A stretch of 64,000 nucleotides of DNA from Siphonobacter aquaeclarae (lineage in GTDB: Bacteria; Bacteroidota; Bacteroidia; Cytophagales; Spirosomataceae), in assembly GCF_900103285.1 (NCBI RefSeq), contig NZ_FNGS01000006.1:248001-312000 (forward strand), read 5' to 3'. The notes beneath the pieces were generated by a model. The model saw only the letters and a list, made by a program, of their open reading frames with translations. It was not told the DNA's origin and did not search any database. Below, piece by piece: positions 24,511-33,568 of this stretch (position 1 is its first letter; each line of letters opens with the position of its first letter). Made by a program: the position numbers and the translations under genes.

Positions 24511-25161
24511 ATGCCTGTCACCTTCGCCGTGCTGCATTTTTCGCCCCGTCACCGCTGGTGGGCGTTCGGGCAGATGGGCCTGGCAGGCAGTGTGCTGCGG
24601 CAGGTTCCGGGACTTCTCTTTTTCCGGTGGATGGGAACCGGGCAGGGAAGGGTATTCAGCCTCCGTCCGGATTTTTCCAGGTATGCCTTTCTGGCGGTCT
24701 GGTCGGATACTACCGCCGCCGGGGATTTTTTTACAACCTCTTCTTTCTGGAAAAACGTCAGGGACCGCTGCTCGAAAACGGAATTTTTCCGGCTTCAGAC
24801 AACCCGCAGCCACGGAACCTGGGACGGTATCCAGCCTTTTTCGCCGGAAACAACGGAAGAAGAACAGAGACCGCTGGCCGTTCTTACCCGGGCTACCGTG
24901 CGCCTGTCTGCATTACCTGCTTTCTGGAAAAATGCGCGTCTCGCAGCCGACAGTCTCGCAGCAGCGGACGGACTGGTGTATTCTGTCGGAATGGGAGAGC
25001 TGCCCTGGATCCGGCAGGCTACCTTCAGCATCTGGACCAGCCAGGAAGCGATGAAGAACTATGCATATGGTTTGTCGGAACACCGGCAGGTTATCCGCCG
25101 GAAAGAGGCAGGAAAATGGTATTCTGAAGAGCTCTTTGCCCGGTTTCAGCTTGGCCCGTGA
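24511..25161 (+). CDS. Spheroidene-monooxygenase (CrtA)-family protein
   Basis: A 216-residue protein matching the CrtA family in its spaced motifs: FLAVWSD, the SHGTWDGIQPF block, LAVLTRATVRLSALPAFWKN, the MGELPWIRQATFSIW block and the C-terminal WYSEELFARF. CrtA is a heme-containing ketolase of carotenoids in purple bacteria. Bacteroidota carry relatives outside carotenoid clusters, and none of the other crt genes is nearby here, so the substrate is uncertain. It starts six bases after the HEAT-like gene. Confidence 0.75.
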   Translation: MPVTFAVLHFSPRHRWWAFGQMGLAGSVLRQVPGLLFFRWMGTGQGRVFSLRPDFSRYAFLAVWSDTTAAGDFFTTSSFWKNVRDRCSKTEFFRLQTTRSHGTWDGIQPFSPETTEEEQRPLAVLTRATVRLSALPAFWKNARLAADSLAAADGLVYSVGMGELPWIRQATFSIWTSQEAMKNYAYGLSEHRQVIRRKEAGKWYSEELFARFQLGP

Positions 25162-25343
25162 AAGCGGGCGGACCGCTCATCCGCCCGCTCCCGAAATTCA
25201 AAAGTCAAAACGGGTACCTTATCCCGGTTTTTTCCCGTTAATCCAAAACTGCCGCTCCGCGTCCGGACCCCTTACCTATATTCGGTTTGACAGGGTCGGC
25301 GGACCGGAACGGATCGCTGAGCAGAACCGCCGGCCAACGAGAT

Positions 25344-26408
25344 ATGAACGATAAACAGAAGATATACTGGTTTTTTCAATGGGTAGGCTGGTCGCTCTGG
25401 TTGTTTAACGACCTGCTGACCTATTCCCTTGAGTTCGAGGATACGGAGATATGGATTCACGTCCTCGTATACTGTTTCAATGTAGTACTGTGTATTCTGC
25501 TGACGCACCTGTACCGGAACTACGTCAAGAAGCATAAACAAGTCTTTCTTGATTACAAACGGGCGATTCCGCAGGTATTGCTGACGGCGACGCTGATGGC
25601 GGTCATCATGACGGCGCTGAATATCCGCCTCGATGCCTTTACCCTGAAAATCGACTCGCCAAGCAGCCATTTTCTGAGTTATCTCTTTTTCTGGGGGAAA
25701 CCCATGCTCATCTGGCTGATCCTCTACCACGTTTTTCAGTACCTGGAAAGCACGCGGGAAATCGCCGTGGAAAAGGTCAAACTGGAATCGCTGGCCCGGG
25801 AAACGGAAGCCAAGGTACTCCGGGCACAGCTCAATCCGCACTTCATGTTCAACGCCCTGAACAGCATCCGGGCCTTGATTCTGGAAGATCCGGACCGCGC
25901 GCAGAAAGGGATCACTCAGCTATCCAATATCCTGAGAAGTAGCCTGCTGGCCGACCGCCGGCAAACCGTTACACTTGGCGAGGAAATGCGAACGGTAGAC
26001 GATTACCTCGCCCTGGAAAAGATTCGCTACGAGGAGCGCCTGGAAGTACGCCGGAATGTCTATCCGGAAACCATGAACTGCCTCGTACCGCCGATGATGT
26101 TGCAGACGCTCGTCGAAAATGCGATCAAACACGGCGTATCCAAACCCATCAAAGGGGGTTTTGTAAGCATCGAATCCCGGATACACCAGAATTCACTGGA
26201 CATCCGGATCTCCAATACCGGCGTGCTGCAGGGCACGGATTCCGGAGGCTTCGGCCTGAAGAATACCGAACGCCGCCTCAAACTGCTGTTTGGTGACGAG
26301 GCCGAATTCAAAATTTACCAGTCGGCCAAAGACGTTGTCTGCGCCGAAATCATGATACCGCTGGAGAATCCGAAACCCAAGGAAACGCCGGTGGTGGTCA
26401 ATGTTTAA
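25344..26408 (+). CDS. LytS/YehU-type sensor histidine kinase
   Basis: A 354-residue membrane histidine kinase of the His_kinase (LytS) class. Four hydrophobic segments (about residues 8-28, 40-58, 75-95 and 110-130) are followed by a short coiled linker and the kinase core: RAQLNPHFMFNALNSIRALI (phospho-acceptor His166), then LQTLVENAIKHGVSKP (N box), then SGGFGLKNTERRL (G box). The ATG at 25344 gives MNDKQKIYWFFQWVG. The LytTR regulator starts 39 bases later and is its obvious partner. No periplasmic sensing domain is present, so the signal is probably sensed in the membrane. Confidence 0.93.
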   Translation: MNDKQKIYWFFQWVGWSLWLFNDLLTYSLEFEDTEIWIHVLVYCFNVVLCILLTHLYRNYVKKHKQVFLDYKRAIPQVLLTATLMAVIMTALNIRLDAFTLKIDSPSSHFLSYLFFWGKPMLIWLILYHVFQYLESTREIAVEKVKLESLARETEAKVLRAQLNPHFMFNALNSIRALILEDPDRAQKGITQLSNILRSSLLADRRQTVTLGEEMRTVDDYLALEKIRYEERLEVRRNVYPETMNCLVPPMMLQTLVENAIKHGVSKPIKGGFVSIESRIHQNSLDIRISNTGVLQGTDSGGFGLKNTERRLKLLFGDEAEFKIYQSAKDVVCAEIMIPLENPKPKETPVVVNV

Positions 26409-26447
26409 CCGTTCCATAACGGCCGGGAGGCCGGATTACCAATCCTT

Positions 26448-27197
26448 ATGAAAGCACTGATAGTCGACGACGAACGCCTCGCCCGCAATGAACTGAAGCG
26501 GTTGCTGGAGAATTTTCCCAAAGTCCACATCGTCGGAGAAGCCGCCAATGCAGATGAAGCCATTCAGCTGATCGACGAGCTCAAACCGGACCTTCTTTTC
26601 CTCGATATTCAGATGCCGGGAAAAAACGGCTTTGAACTGCTGCAAAGCCTCGAGGGAGACGTTCCGGAAGTTATCTTTACCACCGCGTACGACGAATACG
26701 CCATCAAGGCATTCGAACAGAACGCGTTGGATTACCTGCTGAAACCTGTCGAGCTCTCCCGCCTGACAGAAGCCATTCAGCGGGCGGAGGAAGAAATTCA
26801 TCATCACGAGCTGGAGCAGCAGGGCCGTACCGACGGCACGGCGAAGGTGCTGACTGAAAACGACCAGATTTTTATCAAGGACGGAGAGAAATGCTGGTTT
26901 GTACGCCTCGGGAAAGTTCGGCTCTTCGAAAGCATGGGCAACTATGTCCGCCTGCATTTCGACGATCAGAAACCCCTGGTACTCAAATCGCTCAACGCCC
27001 TGGAAGACCGCCTCGACAGCAAGACCTACTTCCGGGCCAACCGCAAGCACATCATCAACCTGAATTATATCGACAAAATTGAACCCTGGTTCTCGGGCGG
27101 CTTGCTGGCTACCTTGCGCAGTACAGCCGAGAAACCGGAAAAAATCGAAATCTCCCGGAGGCAGGCCATCCGTTTCAAGGAGCTACTGAGTTTGTAA
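26448..27197 (+). CDS. LytTR-family response regulator
   Basis: A 249-residue regulator. The receiver domain is at residues 1-120 with Asp53 (LFLDIQMPG) as phospho-acceptor, acidic pocket VDDER at 7-9 and Lys in LLKPVE. A LytTR DNA-binding domain follows from about residue 140 to 245 (FIKDGEKCWFVRLGKVRLFE, then YFRANRKHIINL). It is paired with the LytS-type kinase upstream and followed after two bases by galM, so the regulon may include sugar metabolism. Confidence 0.95.
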   Translation: MKALIVDDERLARNELKRLLENFPKVHIVGEAANADEAIQLIDELKPDLLFLDIQMPGKNGFELLQSLEGDVPEVIFTTAYDEYAIKAFEQNALDYLLKPVELSRLTEAIQRAEEEIHHHELEQQGRTDGTAKVLTENDQIFIKDGEKCWFVRLGKVRLFESMGNYVRLHFDDQKPLVLKSLNALEDRLDSKTYFRANRKHIINLNYIDKIEPWFSGGLLATLRSTAEKPEKIEISRRQAIRFKELLSL

Positions 27198-27199
27198 GA

Positions 27200-28144
27200 A
27201 TGGACATTCGTACCACCGACTACGGTTCTTATTCCGAGTACCAACTGGTCAATCCCGAAACGGGCGACCGCGTACACATTCTGCCCGGTTTGGGTGGTAT
27301 CATCCGCCGGCTGACGCTGTCGAACGACGGGCAGCGGTTTACCGTCCTCGACAGTCCCGACGATCCGGCGCTGTTTGGCGACAATCCCGATTACGCCGGA
27401 ACGTTTATGTTTCCCTGGCCGAGCCGCATCAAAGACGGCGTCTATGCCTTTCAGGGAGAGACGTATCAGCTTCCGGTCAACGAACCGGCGCGGAATACGG
27501 CCATCCACGGCATCGTACACCATGAGCCGTTTGAGGTGGCGGGAGAGTGGGCGTCGACCGGCGTTTCGGCTGGTTTGCGGCTGACTTACCGGCACGACGG
27601 CTCCTATCCGGGCTATCCTTTTCCGTTTGATTTTGAGATCCGGTACGAGCTGCTGGTAGACGGGAAGCTCGAAATCGAGATCAGCGCGACCAATACCGGC
27701 GCAGAAACCATGCCGGTAGCCCTCGGGTGGCATCCGTATTTCCAGTTGCCGGGCGGTACGGTAGACGACTGGACCATCTTCTTCCCATCTGACCATCAGA
27801 TACTTCTGGACGACAAGCAGATGATGCCCGGGGATACCGTGCCATTCGAAGCAGGCGAAGGGTACTCTCTTAATGGAAATTCCCTCGATGCCATTTTCGC
27901 CCTGAAGCCGACCGGCAACGAAGCCCGTCTGGTTTCTCCCGTTCAAAACGTCACGCTGCACATGGCGTACGAACGCGGCCCGGGTAAGACGGAGTACCAG
28001 GTCGTCTATACCTTCCCCGATCGCAAACGCGTAGCCATCGAGCCGCTCACGGCCAATGTCGACGCGTTTAACAACGGCGAAGGCCTGTATGCGCTGAAAG
28101 CCGGAGAGGTGTTCCGGAACCGGTTTAGTGTGTACCTGGATTAG
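27200..28144 (+). CDS. galM: Aldose 1-epimerase (mutarotase)
   Basis: Interconverts alpha and beta anomers of galactose or glucose-type sugars. The 314-residue beta-sandwich has His103 (AIHGIVHHEPF), His178 (GWHPYF) and the catalytic base Glu281 (VAIEPLTANVDAF), matching the GalM acid-base pair. No signal peptide is seen, so it is cytoplasmic. The gene starts three bases after the LytTR gene stop and ends before a strong terminator, so it is the third gene of the LytS/LytTR operon. The precise sugar is not evident. Confidence 0.9.
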   Translation: MDIRTTDYGSYSEYQLVNPETGDRVHILPGLGGIIRRLTLSNDGQRFTVLDSPDDPALFGDNPDYAGTFMFPWPSRIKDGVYAFQGETYQLPVNEPARNTAIHGIVHHEPFEVAGEWASTGVSAGLRLTYRHDGSYPGYPFPFDFEIRYELLVDGKLEIEISATNTGAETMPVALGWHPYFQLPGGTVDDWTIFFPSDHQILLDDKQMMPGDTVPFEAGEGYSLNGNSLDAIFALKPTGNEARLVSPVQNVTLHMAYERGPGKTEYQVVYTFPDRKRVAIEPLTANVDAFNNGEGLYALKAGEVFRNRFSVYLD

Positions 28145-28170
28145 TTTTCGGTTGACGGTTTTCGGTTTGA
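28144..28170. repeat. Two TTTTCGG units downstream of galM
   Basis: GTTTTCGGTT occurs twice in 28 bases (28145 and 28158 regions), the same unit as in the inverted repeat at 9391-9483. Confidence 0.4.
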
Positions 28171-28177
28171 TAAAAGG

Positions 28178-28212
28178 AAGGCCCCGGTTTTAGCGGGGCC
28201 TTTGTTGTTTTC
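28178..28212. terminator. Terminator after galM, also facing the T9SS gene
   Basis: AAGGCCCCG, loop GTTTTAG, CGGGGCCTT followed by TGTTGTTTT. It ends the plus-strand operon, and the minus-strand gene at 28211-29902 also runs into it. Confidence 0.85.
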
Positions 28213-29902
28213 AGGGGATTTTGACGAGACGTCTGGAAGCGGTGTTCCCATGCCCGTCTTCGAAGCGGACGACATAGGTTCCGGCCGGGCATCGGTTGCC
28301 GTCGGGAGTAGTACCCGGCCAATCTAACCGGCCTTGCCGCAGATCGGTGCCGGTATAGGTGTTGATCAGATTACCCCGCAAATCGTAGATCCGGATAGCG
28401 CCGGTTTCCGTTCTCGGAAAGGTAAAGGTTGTGCCGCTCGGTGTTGGATTAGGAAATGCATTGAATTCGGGATAGTTACCTGTGAAAATACCGTCTTCGG
28501 ATTGTGAGTAGTATGTCTTGTAGAAAGTAATCCGCTTTCCATAGGATTTCAGCGGAGGGCGGATTTCAAACTCAAGACGCAAGCCCACGCCGAGGGCCTT
28601 GGTATCTACTTCTTTTCCGAGGCAGTTGTCATATCCGCGGTAGGAGAAATCGGTTTCCGGTACCCGTGCCAGGTCAAAAAACGCCGGACTTCCGGTAGGA
28701 TATACGACCGCTGCCTGAGAAGATATCAGCGTCATCGGTATATCCGGATTGACCGCCAGTTCGATAGCCGGCAACCGGCGGGCAGTATAGTTGTCGGTAA
28801 TTTGTTTGTCTTTCTGCGGGCAAAACTGGGTTCGCGTCTGCCGGGAGCTGATCCAGTCCAGGGTGTTCTTGACGTTGAAAATTCCCCAGGAAACGGGCTG
28901 GAGCAATGGATACGCGTCGGGACGTGTATCCGTTCCCAGGGCAAAACGATAAGAGGCAAGCGGTACGATCTGAGCGCCGAGAACAACAAGAGGAGGCTGA
29001 TTTTTGAATGAAACCGGCTGGTATCCGCTGAACCCGTCCTGCCCGGAAATGAGGTAGTCTATACCGGCAGCGTCACCGATGGAGAGCCATTTCTCCAGCG
29101 TCGAATACATATCGGTTCGTCCGAGAAAAGATGACACTGCGTCGGGAGAAGAGAAGGATTTATACCCGTTCCGGATCGCCGCCGGAAAGTCATCGTCCGG
29201 CAATGATCCGCCTGCGCCTGCGCCGGAGAGAGTTCTTTCCCAGGCCGGGTCCCCCTGTCCGGCATACCATTGTCCGACGGCGTCGACATCCAGCCGGAGC
29301 GTGGACCCGGAAGCGAGATCCGGAACGTACCCCGTCATCAGAAAGTCTCCGCAGATCCAGCCCTGGCCCTGAGAAGCCTGTGTGACCACCATTTGCCGCG
29401 CTCCTGAGTCATAGGATTCCAGGGACTGATACCGTCCCCGTTTCTCGGTAAACGTAAACAAAGCGGCGGGAGATTGACTGAAGGAAAGCGTCAGCCTGAA
29501 ATACGAAGCCAGCACGGCACGGGCGTTGTAAACCATTACCCGAAAGGTACCCTTGTAGCGATTATAGAGGACGAAGAACGGAAAAGGGGGCGCTTTCTCC
29601 GCCGTTCCGAAATCTTTGTAGGCCAGTATCCAGCCGTCTTCGGGCCACATGTCTTTTTGTTCGTTGGAGTAGGCCTCAACGAGCCAATGGCCGGAGGAAT
29701 AAAAGGGAAGCTGAACGGCTGTAAGTTTTGTCGGTTTTTCGCCATTGCGTGAAGCGTACATGGTATGACCGGAACAGCAGGCCGTCCAGTCCCAGGCGAC
29801 TTCAGCGTTTTTGGAGGAATCCGGTAAAAAAGAGGCGTATGCTGTAAGCGCGGAAAAACAGAAAAGCACCGGCAGCAGAAGGCGGAAGTAGGTGTGTTTC
29901 AT
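28211..29902 (-). CDS. T9SS-exported protein with C-terminal sorting domain
   Basis: A 563-residue secreted protein. The signal peptide MKHTYFRLLLPVLFCFSALTAYA is followed by about 450 residues that I cannot assign, and then a T9SS type A sorting domain (about 480-563: FNAFPNPTPSGTTFTFP, IRIYDLRGNLI, GTYVVRF, ending RRLVKIP). The sorting domain predicts transport across the outer membrane by type IX secretion and attachment or release at the cell surface. The long middle is beta-rich, with cysteines (CCSG, CPQK, NCLG) that could form disulfides. It is monocistronic. Confidence 0.85.
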   Translation of the reverse strand: MKHTYFRLLLPVLFCFSALTAYASFLPDSSKNAEVAWDWTACCSGHTMYASRNGEKPTKLTAVQLPFYSSGHWLVEAYSNEQKDMWPEDGWILAYKDFGTAEKAPPFPFFVLYNRYKGTFRVMVYNARAVLASYFRLTLSFSQSPAALFTFTEKRGRYQSLESYDSGARQMVVTQASQGQGWICGDFLMTGYVPDLASGSTLRLDVDAVGQWYAGQGDPAWERTLSGAGAGGSLPDDDFPAAIRNGYKSFSSPDAVSSFLGRTDMYSTLEKWLSIGDAAGIDYLISGQDGFSGYQPVSFKNQPPLVVLGAQIVPLASYRFALGTDTRPDAYPLLQPVSWGIFNVKNTLDWISSRQTRTQFCPQKDKQITDNYTARRLPAIELAVNPDIPMTLISSQAAVVYPTGSPAFFDLARVPETDFSYRGYDNCLGKEVDTKALGVGLRLEFEIRPPLKSYGKRITFYKTYYSQSEDGIFTGNYPEFNAFPNPTPSGTTFTFPRTETGAIRIYDLRGNLINTYTGTDLRQGRLDWPGTTPDGNRCPAGTYVVRFEDGHGNTASRRLVKIP

Positions 29903-30000
29903 GGGCTTGGTTGGAATGGATGCTTCAAATTAGCTCTGCCGGGAGGCAGAATCAAGATAGCCCGGCGTTAAATTTTCTTAACAAAAACACTTGTTCGGAA

Positions 30001-30035
30001 ACAAAAAACTCCGGCGACCCGAAGGCCGCCGGAGT
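30001..30035 (-). terminator. Terminator after first Oar-like receptor
   Basis: On the minus strand ACTCCGGCG pairs with CGCCGGAGT and is followed by a T6 tract. It lies about 25 bases past the stop of the gene at 30058. Confidence 0.8.
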
Positions 30036-30057
30036 GGTATTGAAAACGTCCGGTAGA

Positions 30058-33000
30058 CTAGTTAAAAATATACCGTACCCCCAACTGTACCTGATACACG
30101 TCGTCAATCGTCGCTGACTTGACAAACGAGTCTTTCAGCAGTACGTTTTTGCTGTCAACCAGCTGGGTATTCATCCGGTAGGTCGGTACGCCGGCAGCGG
30201 TGACGCCCGTGAGTACGAGCGGTGCGGATGCCGGTGAGTTGATCGACAACGGAGCCGTCCGGACATTGCCGACACCCCAGGAATTGTTCAGCATGTTGCC
30301 GAAGTTGTAGATATCCGCGCGGAGCTGAAGGGTATGCTTCTTGCCCTTTGCCGGCTTGATGTAAAACTCCTGCACAACGGCCAGGTCAAAGCGGGTTAAC
30401 CAGGGAAAAGCGCCGCCGTTTCGCTCGGCATACTTGCCGCGACGGGTTTTCAGGTAAGGGTTGTTGTCGATGTACTGATCGAACGCCGCTGCCTGCTGTT
30501 CGGGCGTGTACGTGACGCCGCTCGCGGTGTAGGACGTAAAGGTCAGATCAGAGCCCTTGTTCGGCACATAAATCAGATCGTTCGTTTGTCCGTCGCCGTT
30601 CATGTCGCTGGAGTATACATAGGAAAGCTTCGAGCCGCTGGCCGACGTTCCGCCGAGTGTAACCGTTGTCGAACCGCCAAATTCCCCGCCATACAGGAAA
30701 CGGTAGCTGACGTAGCCGACAAACCGGTGACGGAGGTCGTTGTTCGACCAGGCTTCCGACAGGTAGTTCACTCCGCCGGTAGTCGGCGTAGTAGCGTCCA
30801 CCGTCGAGCCTACGCTTGCCATATCCTTCGCAACCGCATAGGTGTAGCCGATCATCCCGCCCAGTCCTTTCATCGCCGGTTTTTCGATTTTTCCGGTGAT
30901 GGATGCGGAGTAGCCTTTGTTGGTATTCGTCAGGATGTACGAGTTTCCAATCGTCGTGTTGACAAACGTAGAGGCGTTGTTGACGCTCTTCGGGTACCGG
31001 GCGCGGGTATCTATGCCGGTGAAGTTGGCGGACGCCGACTTCAGGTTGACATCAATATACTGCAGCGAGTTGTAGGCCTTGTTGTAAATGACTTCCGCAG
31101 TGGCAATCAGACCGCCGGGCAACTTCTGGTCGATGGCCAGGTTGGTTTTCCAGATCTGCGGGAAGCGCAGGTTGGGATCGTTGGCATTGATGTTGTAGCC
31201 GGTGATCTTGGACAGATCTGTTGTGGGCGGTGTGTACTTGCTCGGGTCCAGCGTGAAGGGGTAGTTGTTTGCATTGGTGGACGTCGACTGCGTCGCATTC
31301 ACGAGGCCAATGTTCACGCCGTTGTTACCGAGCTGGTTGGAAATAAGTACATAGGGGATTCGGCTGAGGAACAGACCGGTACCGCCGCGGATTTGCGTCG
31401 TTTTATCTCCTTTAACATCCCAGTTGAAGCCCAGACGCGGAGACAGGTATACCTTCGATTTCGGGAAAGCACCTGTATTGACCTTGTAGTCGCTGCCATC
31501 CGGCGCTTTGAAGGTCATGGCGCCTACAATGGGGTTTTCATAGTCTTTCGACGTATTGCCGATCGCAACGATATCCCCCCGTACGCCGAGCGTGAGCTTG
31601 AAGTCTTTCGTGGCCTGGAATTCATCCTGGGCATAGGCGCTGTAGGTAGATACCTTCAGCGTTTGCCAGGGGAGAGCATTGTTGGGGAGCAGGGAATAGC
31701 GGTAGTTAAACCGAACGATGTTGACCGGAGAAACCGTCAGGTTCGGATCGGCGAGGTAGGCCAGGGCTGCTTTCTTGAAATCGTCGATGGAATTAAACGT
31801 CCATACCCCGTTCGACGCGTAGAAGAACAGGTTATTCGACTTGAAGTGTTCATATGCCGCGCCGAAAGTCAGGGTATGCTTGCCGGCGTAGTAGGTCAGG
31901 TTGTCCGTCAGGTTGAACGTCGAGTAGTCCAGCCGGTTGTTCGGCGTAAACGGATCAAAACCGATGGAGGTATAGGTCGTCGTACCGGTTGTCGTTGCCG
32001 TTCCGTCGAGGATATCGATGGTCGGGAATACGCCCGTGCGGTACTTCCGGTCTTCGATCTGCTTGTTGAACGTTCCGATGAGGTTGTTCGACAGCTTCGA
32101 GCTGATGGTGGAGTTCCACTCGGCTACAAACGAACGGGTATTGTCCATGATTTTGTACCCGGTATTCTGCGCCGAAATCGCGGAAAGCAGGTTGTTCCGG
32201 CTGCCGGAACCAGCGGTGCTCGAACTGTTGGAGTTGCTGACGATCTGGTCCGACTCCGAATCGTGGTGCGAGTAGCGAAGGGTCAGTTTGTTTTTGTCGT
32301 TCAGGTTGTAGTCCAGGCGAACGAGGAATTTCTTGCTCTCGATCTCGTTGTTGTACTGGTCGATCGCTCCGATGTCGTAGTTGAAGTTCTGCTTCATGAA
32401 CGCGGAGAGATCCTGCAGGTCTGCGGCAGAGGTCCTGGAAACGTTCGTTTGTCCGGTCTGACCGCGGTTGGCGACGAAGTCGAGCGCCGGCGCCGAGCGG
32501 TTCACCATTTCCCCGTTGACAAAGAAGAACAGTTTGTCCTTGATAATCGGACCACCCAGGCGGAAACCATAGGTCTTTTCGTTGAACTTGACGGAAACCT
32601 TCTGTCCGTCGGCTTTCTTCCCGATCAGCCCGTCATTCTTGAAAAAATGATAGGCTGAACCCGTAAACTCGTTGGTACCGGATCGCGTCACGGCGTTGAT
32701 ACCTGCGCCGGCAAAACCCGATTGCCGGATGTCATACGGCGCGATGTTGATCTGTACTTCTTCGAGGGCATCGAGGGAAATAGCCGAGGTACCTGTCCGT
32801 CCGCCGGCAGAGGCGTCTGTTCCGAGGCCGAACCCGTTGTTGAAAACGGAGCCGTCGATCGTGAAGTTGTTAAACCGGCTGTCCTGCCCGCCGAACGACC
32901 GCCCGTTGCTGTAGGCGTTGTACTTCGTGAGGTCGTTGAGCGTACGCCCGATCGTCGGGAGTTTGTTGAGCGCATCGCGGCCGAGGGTTGTTGCCGCACC

Positions 33001-33426
33001 GGTCCGGTTGGAGCTGAAGATCCCGCTGTTGGTAGCAGAAATCACCACTTCGGAGAGTTGCTGGCTGTCGTCCGTCAGGGTGACGTCAATGTTTGTCGCC
33101 GTACCCAGGCTCGTGTAAATTTCCTCTTCCGTTTTTTCCCTGAAGCCGACGAAGGTAACCGTGATTTTGTACGGCCCGCCGACCCGTACGCCCGGGATGG
33201 CATACCGGCCGGTGTTGTTGGTGACAGTCCCATACCGCGTACCGGACGGGACGTGGACGGCAACGACAGTTGCGCCTGGCAGGCCGGTGCCTTTGCTATC
33301 CGTCACAAAGCCCGAGAGGGAGGAAGAAGTTACCTGCGCGGAAGCGCCGCAGGCGGCCAGCAGAAGGATGAAGAGCGTCCCCCAAAGCCGGGAGAGCCTC
33401 AAATTTGGTAAAAGTAGAAATTTCAC
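30058..33426 (-). CDS. Oar-like TonB-dependent receptor
   Basis: A 1122-residue outer-membrane TonB-dependent transporter. Domains in order: signal sequence to about residue 31; a carboxypeptidase-regulatory-like (CarboxypepD_reg) domain (about 32-115, [20 protein letters not shown]); a plug (about 125-260) with [14 protein letters not shown] and [17 protein letters not shown], a glycine-rich stretch typical of Oar proteins; then a large barrel ending in the aromatic strand [10 protein letters not shown]. The start is GTG at 33426, since no ATG exists before the signal sequence. The signal ends AACGASA-Q: either SPase I cuts after ASA, or the LAAC is a lipobox. A SusD partner is absent, as is usual for Oar types. 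It is a paralogue of the next gene. Confidence 0.88.
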   Translation of the reverse strand: MKFLLLPNLRLSRLWGTLFILLLAACGASAQVTSSSLSGFVTDSKGTGLPGATVVAVHVPSGTRYGTVTNNTGRYAIPGVRVGGPYKITVTFVGFREKTEEEIYTSLGTATNIDVTLTDDSQQLSEVVISATNSGIFSSNRTGAATTLGRDALNKLPTIGRTLNDLTKYNAYSNGRSFGGQDSRFNNFTIDGSVFNNGFGLGTDASAGGRTGTSAISLDALEEVQINIAPYDIRQSGFAGAGINAVTRSGTNEFTGSAYHFFKNDGLIGKKADGQKVSVKFNEKTYGFRLGGPIIKDKLFFFVNGEMVNRSAPALDFVANRGQTGQTNVSRTSAADLQDLSAFMKQNFNYDIGAIDQYNNEIESKKFLVRLDYNLNDKNKLTLRYSHHDSESDQIVSNSNSSSTAGSGSRNNLLSAISAQNTGYKIMDNTRSFVAEWNSTISSKLSNNLIGTFNKQIEDRKYRTGVFPTIDILDGTATTTGTTTYTSIGFDPFTPNNRLDYSTFNLTDNLTYYAGKHTLTFGAAYEHFKSNNLFFYASNGVWTFNSIDDFKKAALAYLADPNLTVSPVNIVRFNYRYSLLPNNALPWQTLKVSTYSAYAQDEFQATKDFKLTLGVRGDIVAIGNTSKDYENPIVGAMTFKAPDGSDYKVNTGAFPKSKVYLSPRLGFNWDVKGDKTTQIRGGTGLFLSRIPYVLISNQLGNNGVNIGLVNATQSTSTNANNYPFTLDPSKYTPPTTDLSKITGYNINANDPNLRFPQIWKTNLAIDQKLPGGLIATAEVIYNKAYNSLQYIDVNLKSASANFTGIDTRARYPKSVNNASTFVNTTIGNSYILTNTNKGYSASITGKIEKPAMKGLGGMIGYTYAVAKDMASVGSTVDATTPTTGGVNYLSEAWSNNDLRHRFVGYVSYRFLYGGEFGGSTTVTLGGTSASGSKLSYVYSSDMNGDGQTNDLIYVPNKGSDLTFTSYTASGVTYTPEQQAAAFDQYIDNNPYLKTRRGKYAERNGGAFPWLTRFDLAVVQEFYIKPAKGKKHTLQLRADIYNFGNMLNNSWGVGNVRTAPLSINSPASAPLVLTGVTAAGVPTYRMNTQLVDSKNVLLKDSFVKSATIDDVYQVQLGVRYIFN

Positions 33427-33511
33427 AGGTTTTGATTTGGTTTTTTTAGGAGATAAGGGAAGATAATTCGGGGCAGAGTTGGAATGCTAAAATAAAAGCT
33501 TGTTGTCAACT

Positions 33512-33552
33512 AAAAAAGCCCAACCCTTTCAGAAGAAAGAGTCGGGCTTTTG
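33512..33552 (-). terminator. Terminator after second Oar-like receptor
   Basis: AAAAGCCC-CCTTTC with GAAAG-GGGCTTTT around an AGAA loop (imperfect centre). It separates the two receptor genes, so each is probably its own transcription unit. Confidence 0.75.
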
Positions 33553-33568
33553 GCATTCATGAACCGGA

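Noticed and set aside
30586-32658. A 690-residue plus-strand open frame antisense to the Oar-like receptor
   Set aside because: It lies wholly inside the receptor gene, has an unlikely composition rich in Arg, Val and Gly, no family signal, and is explained by codon bias of the real gene on the other strand.
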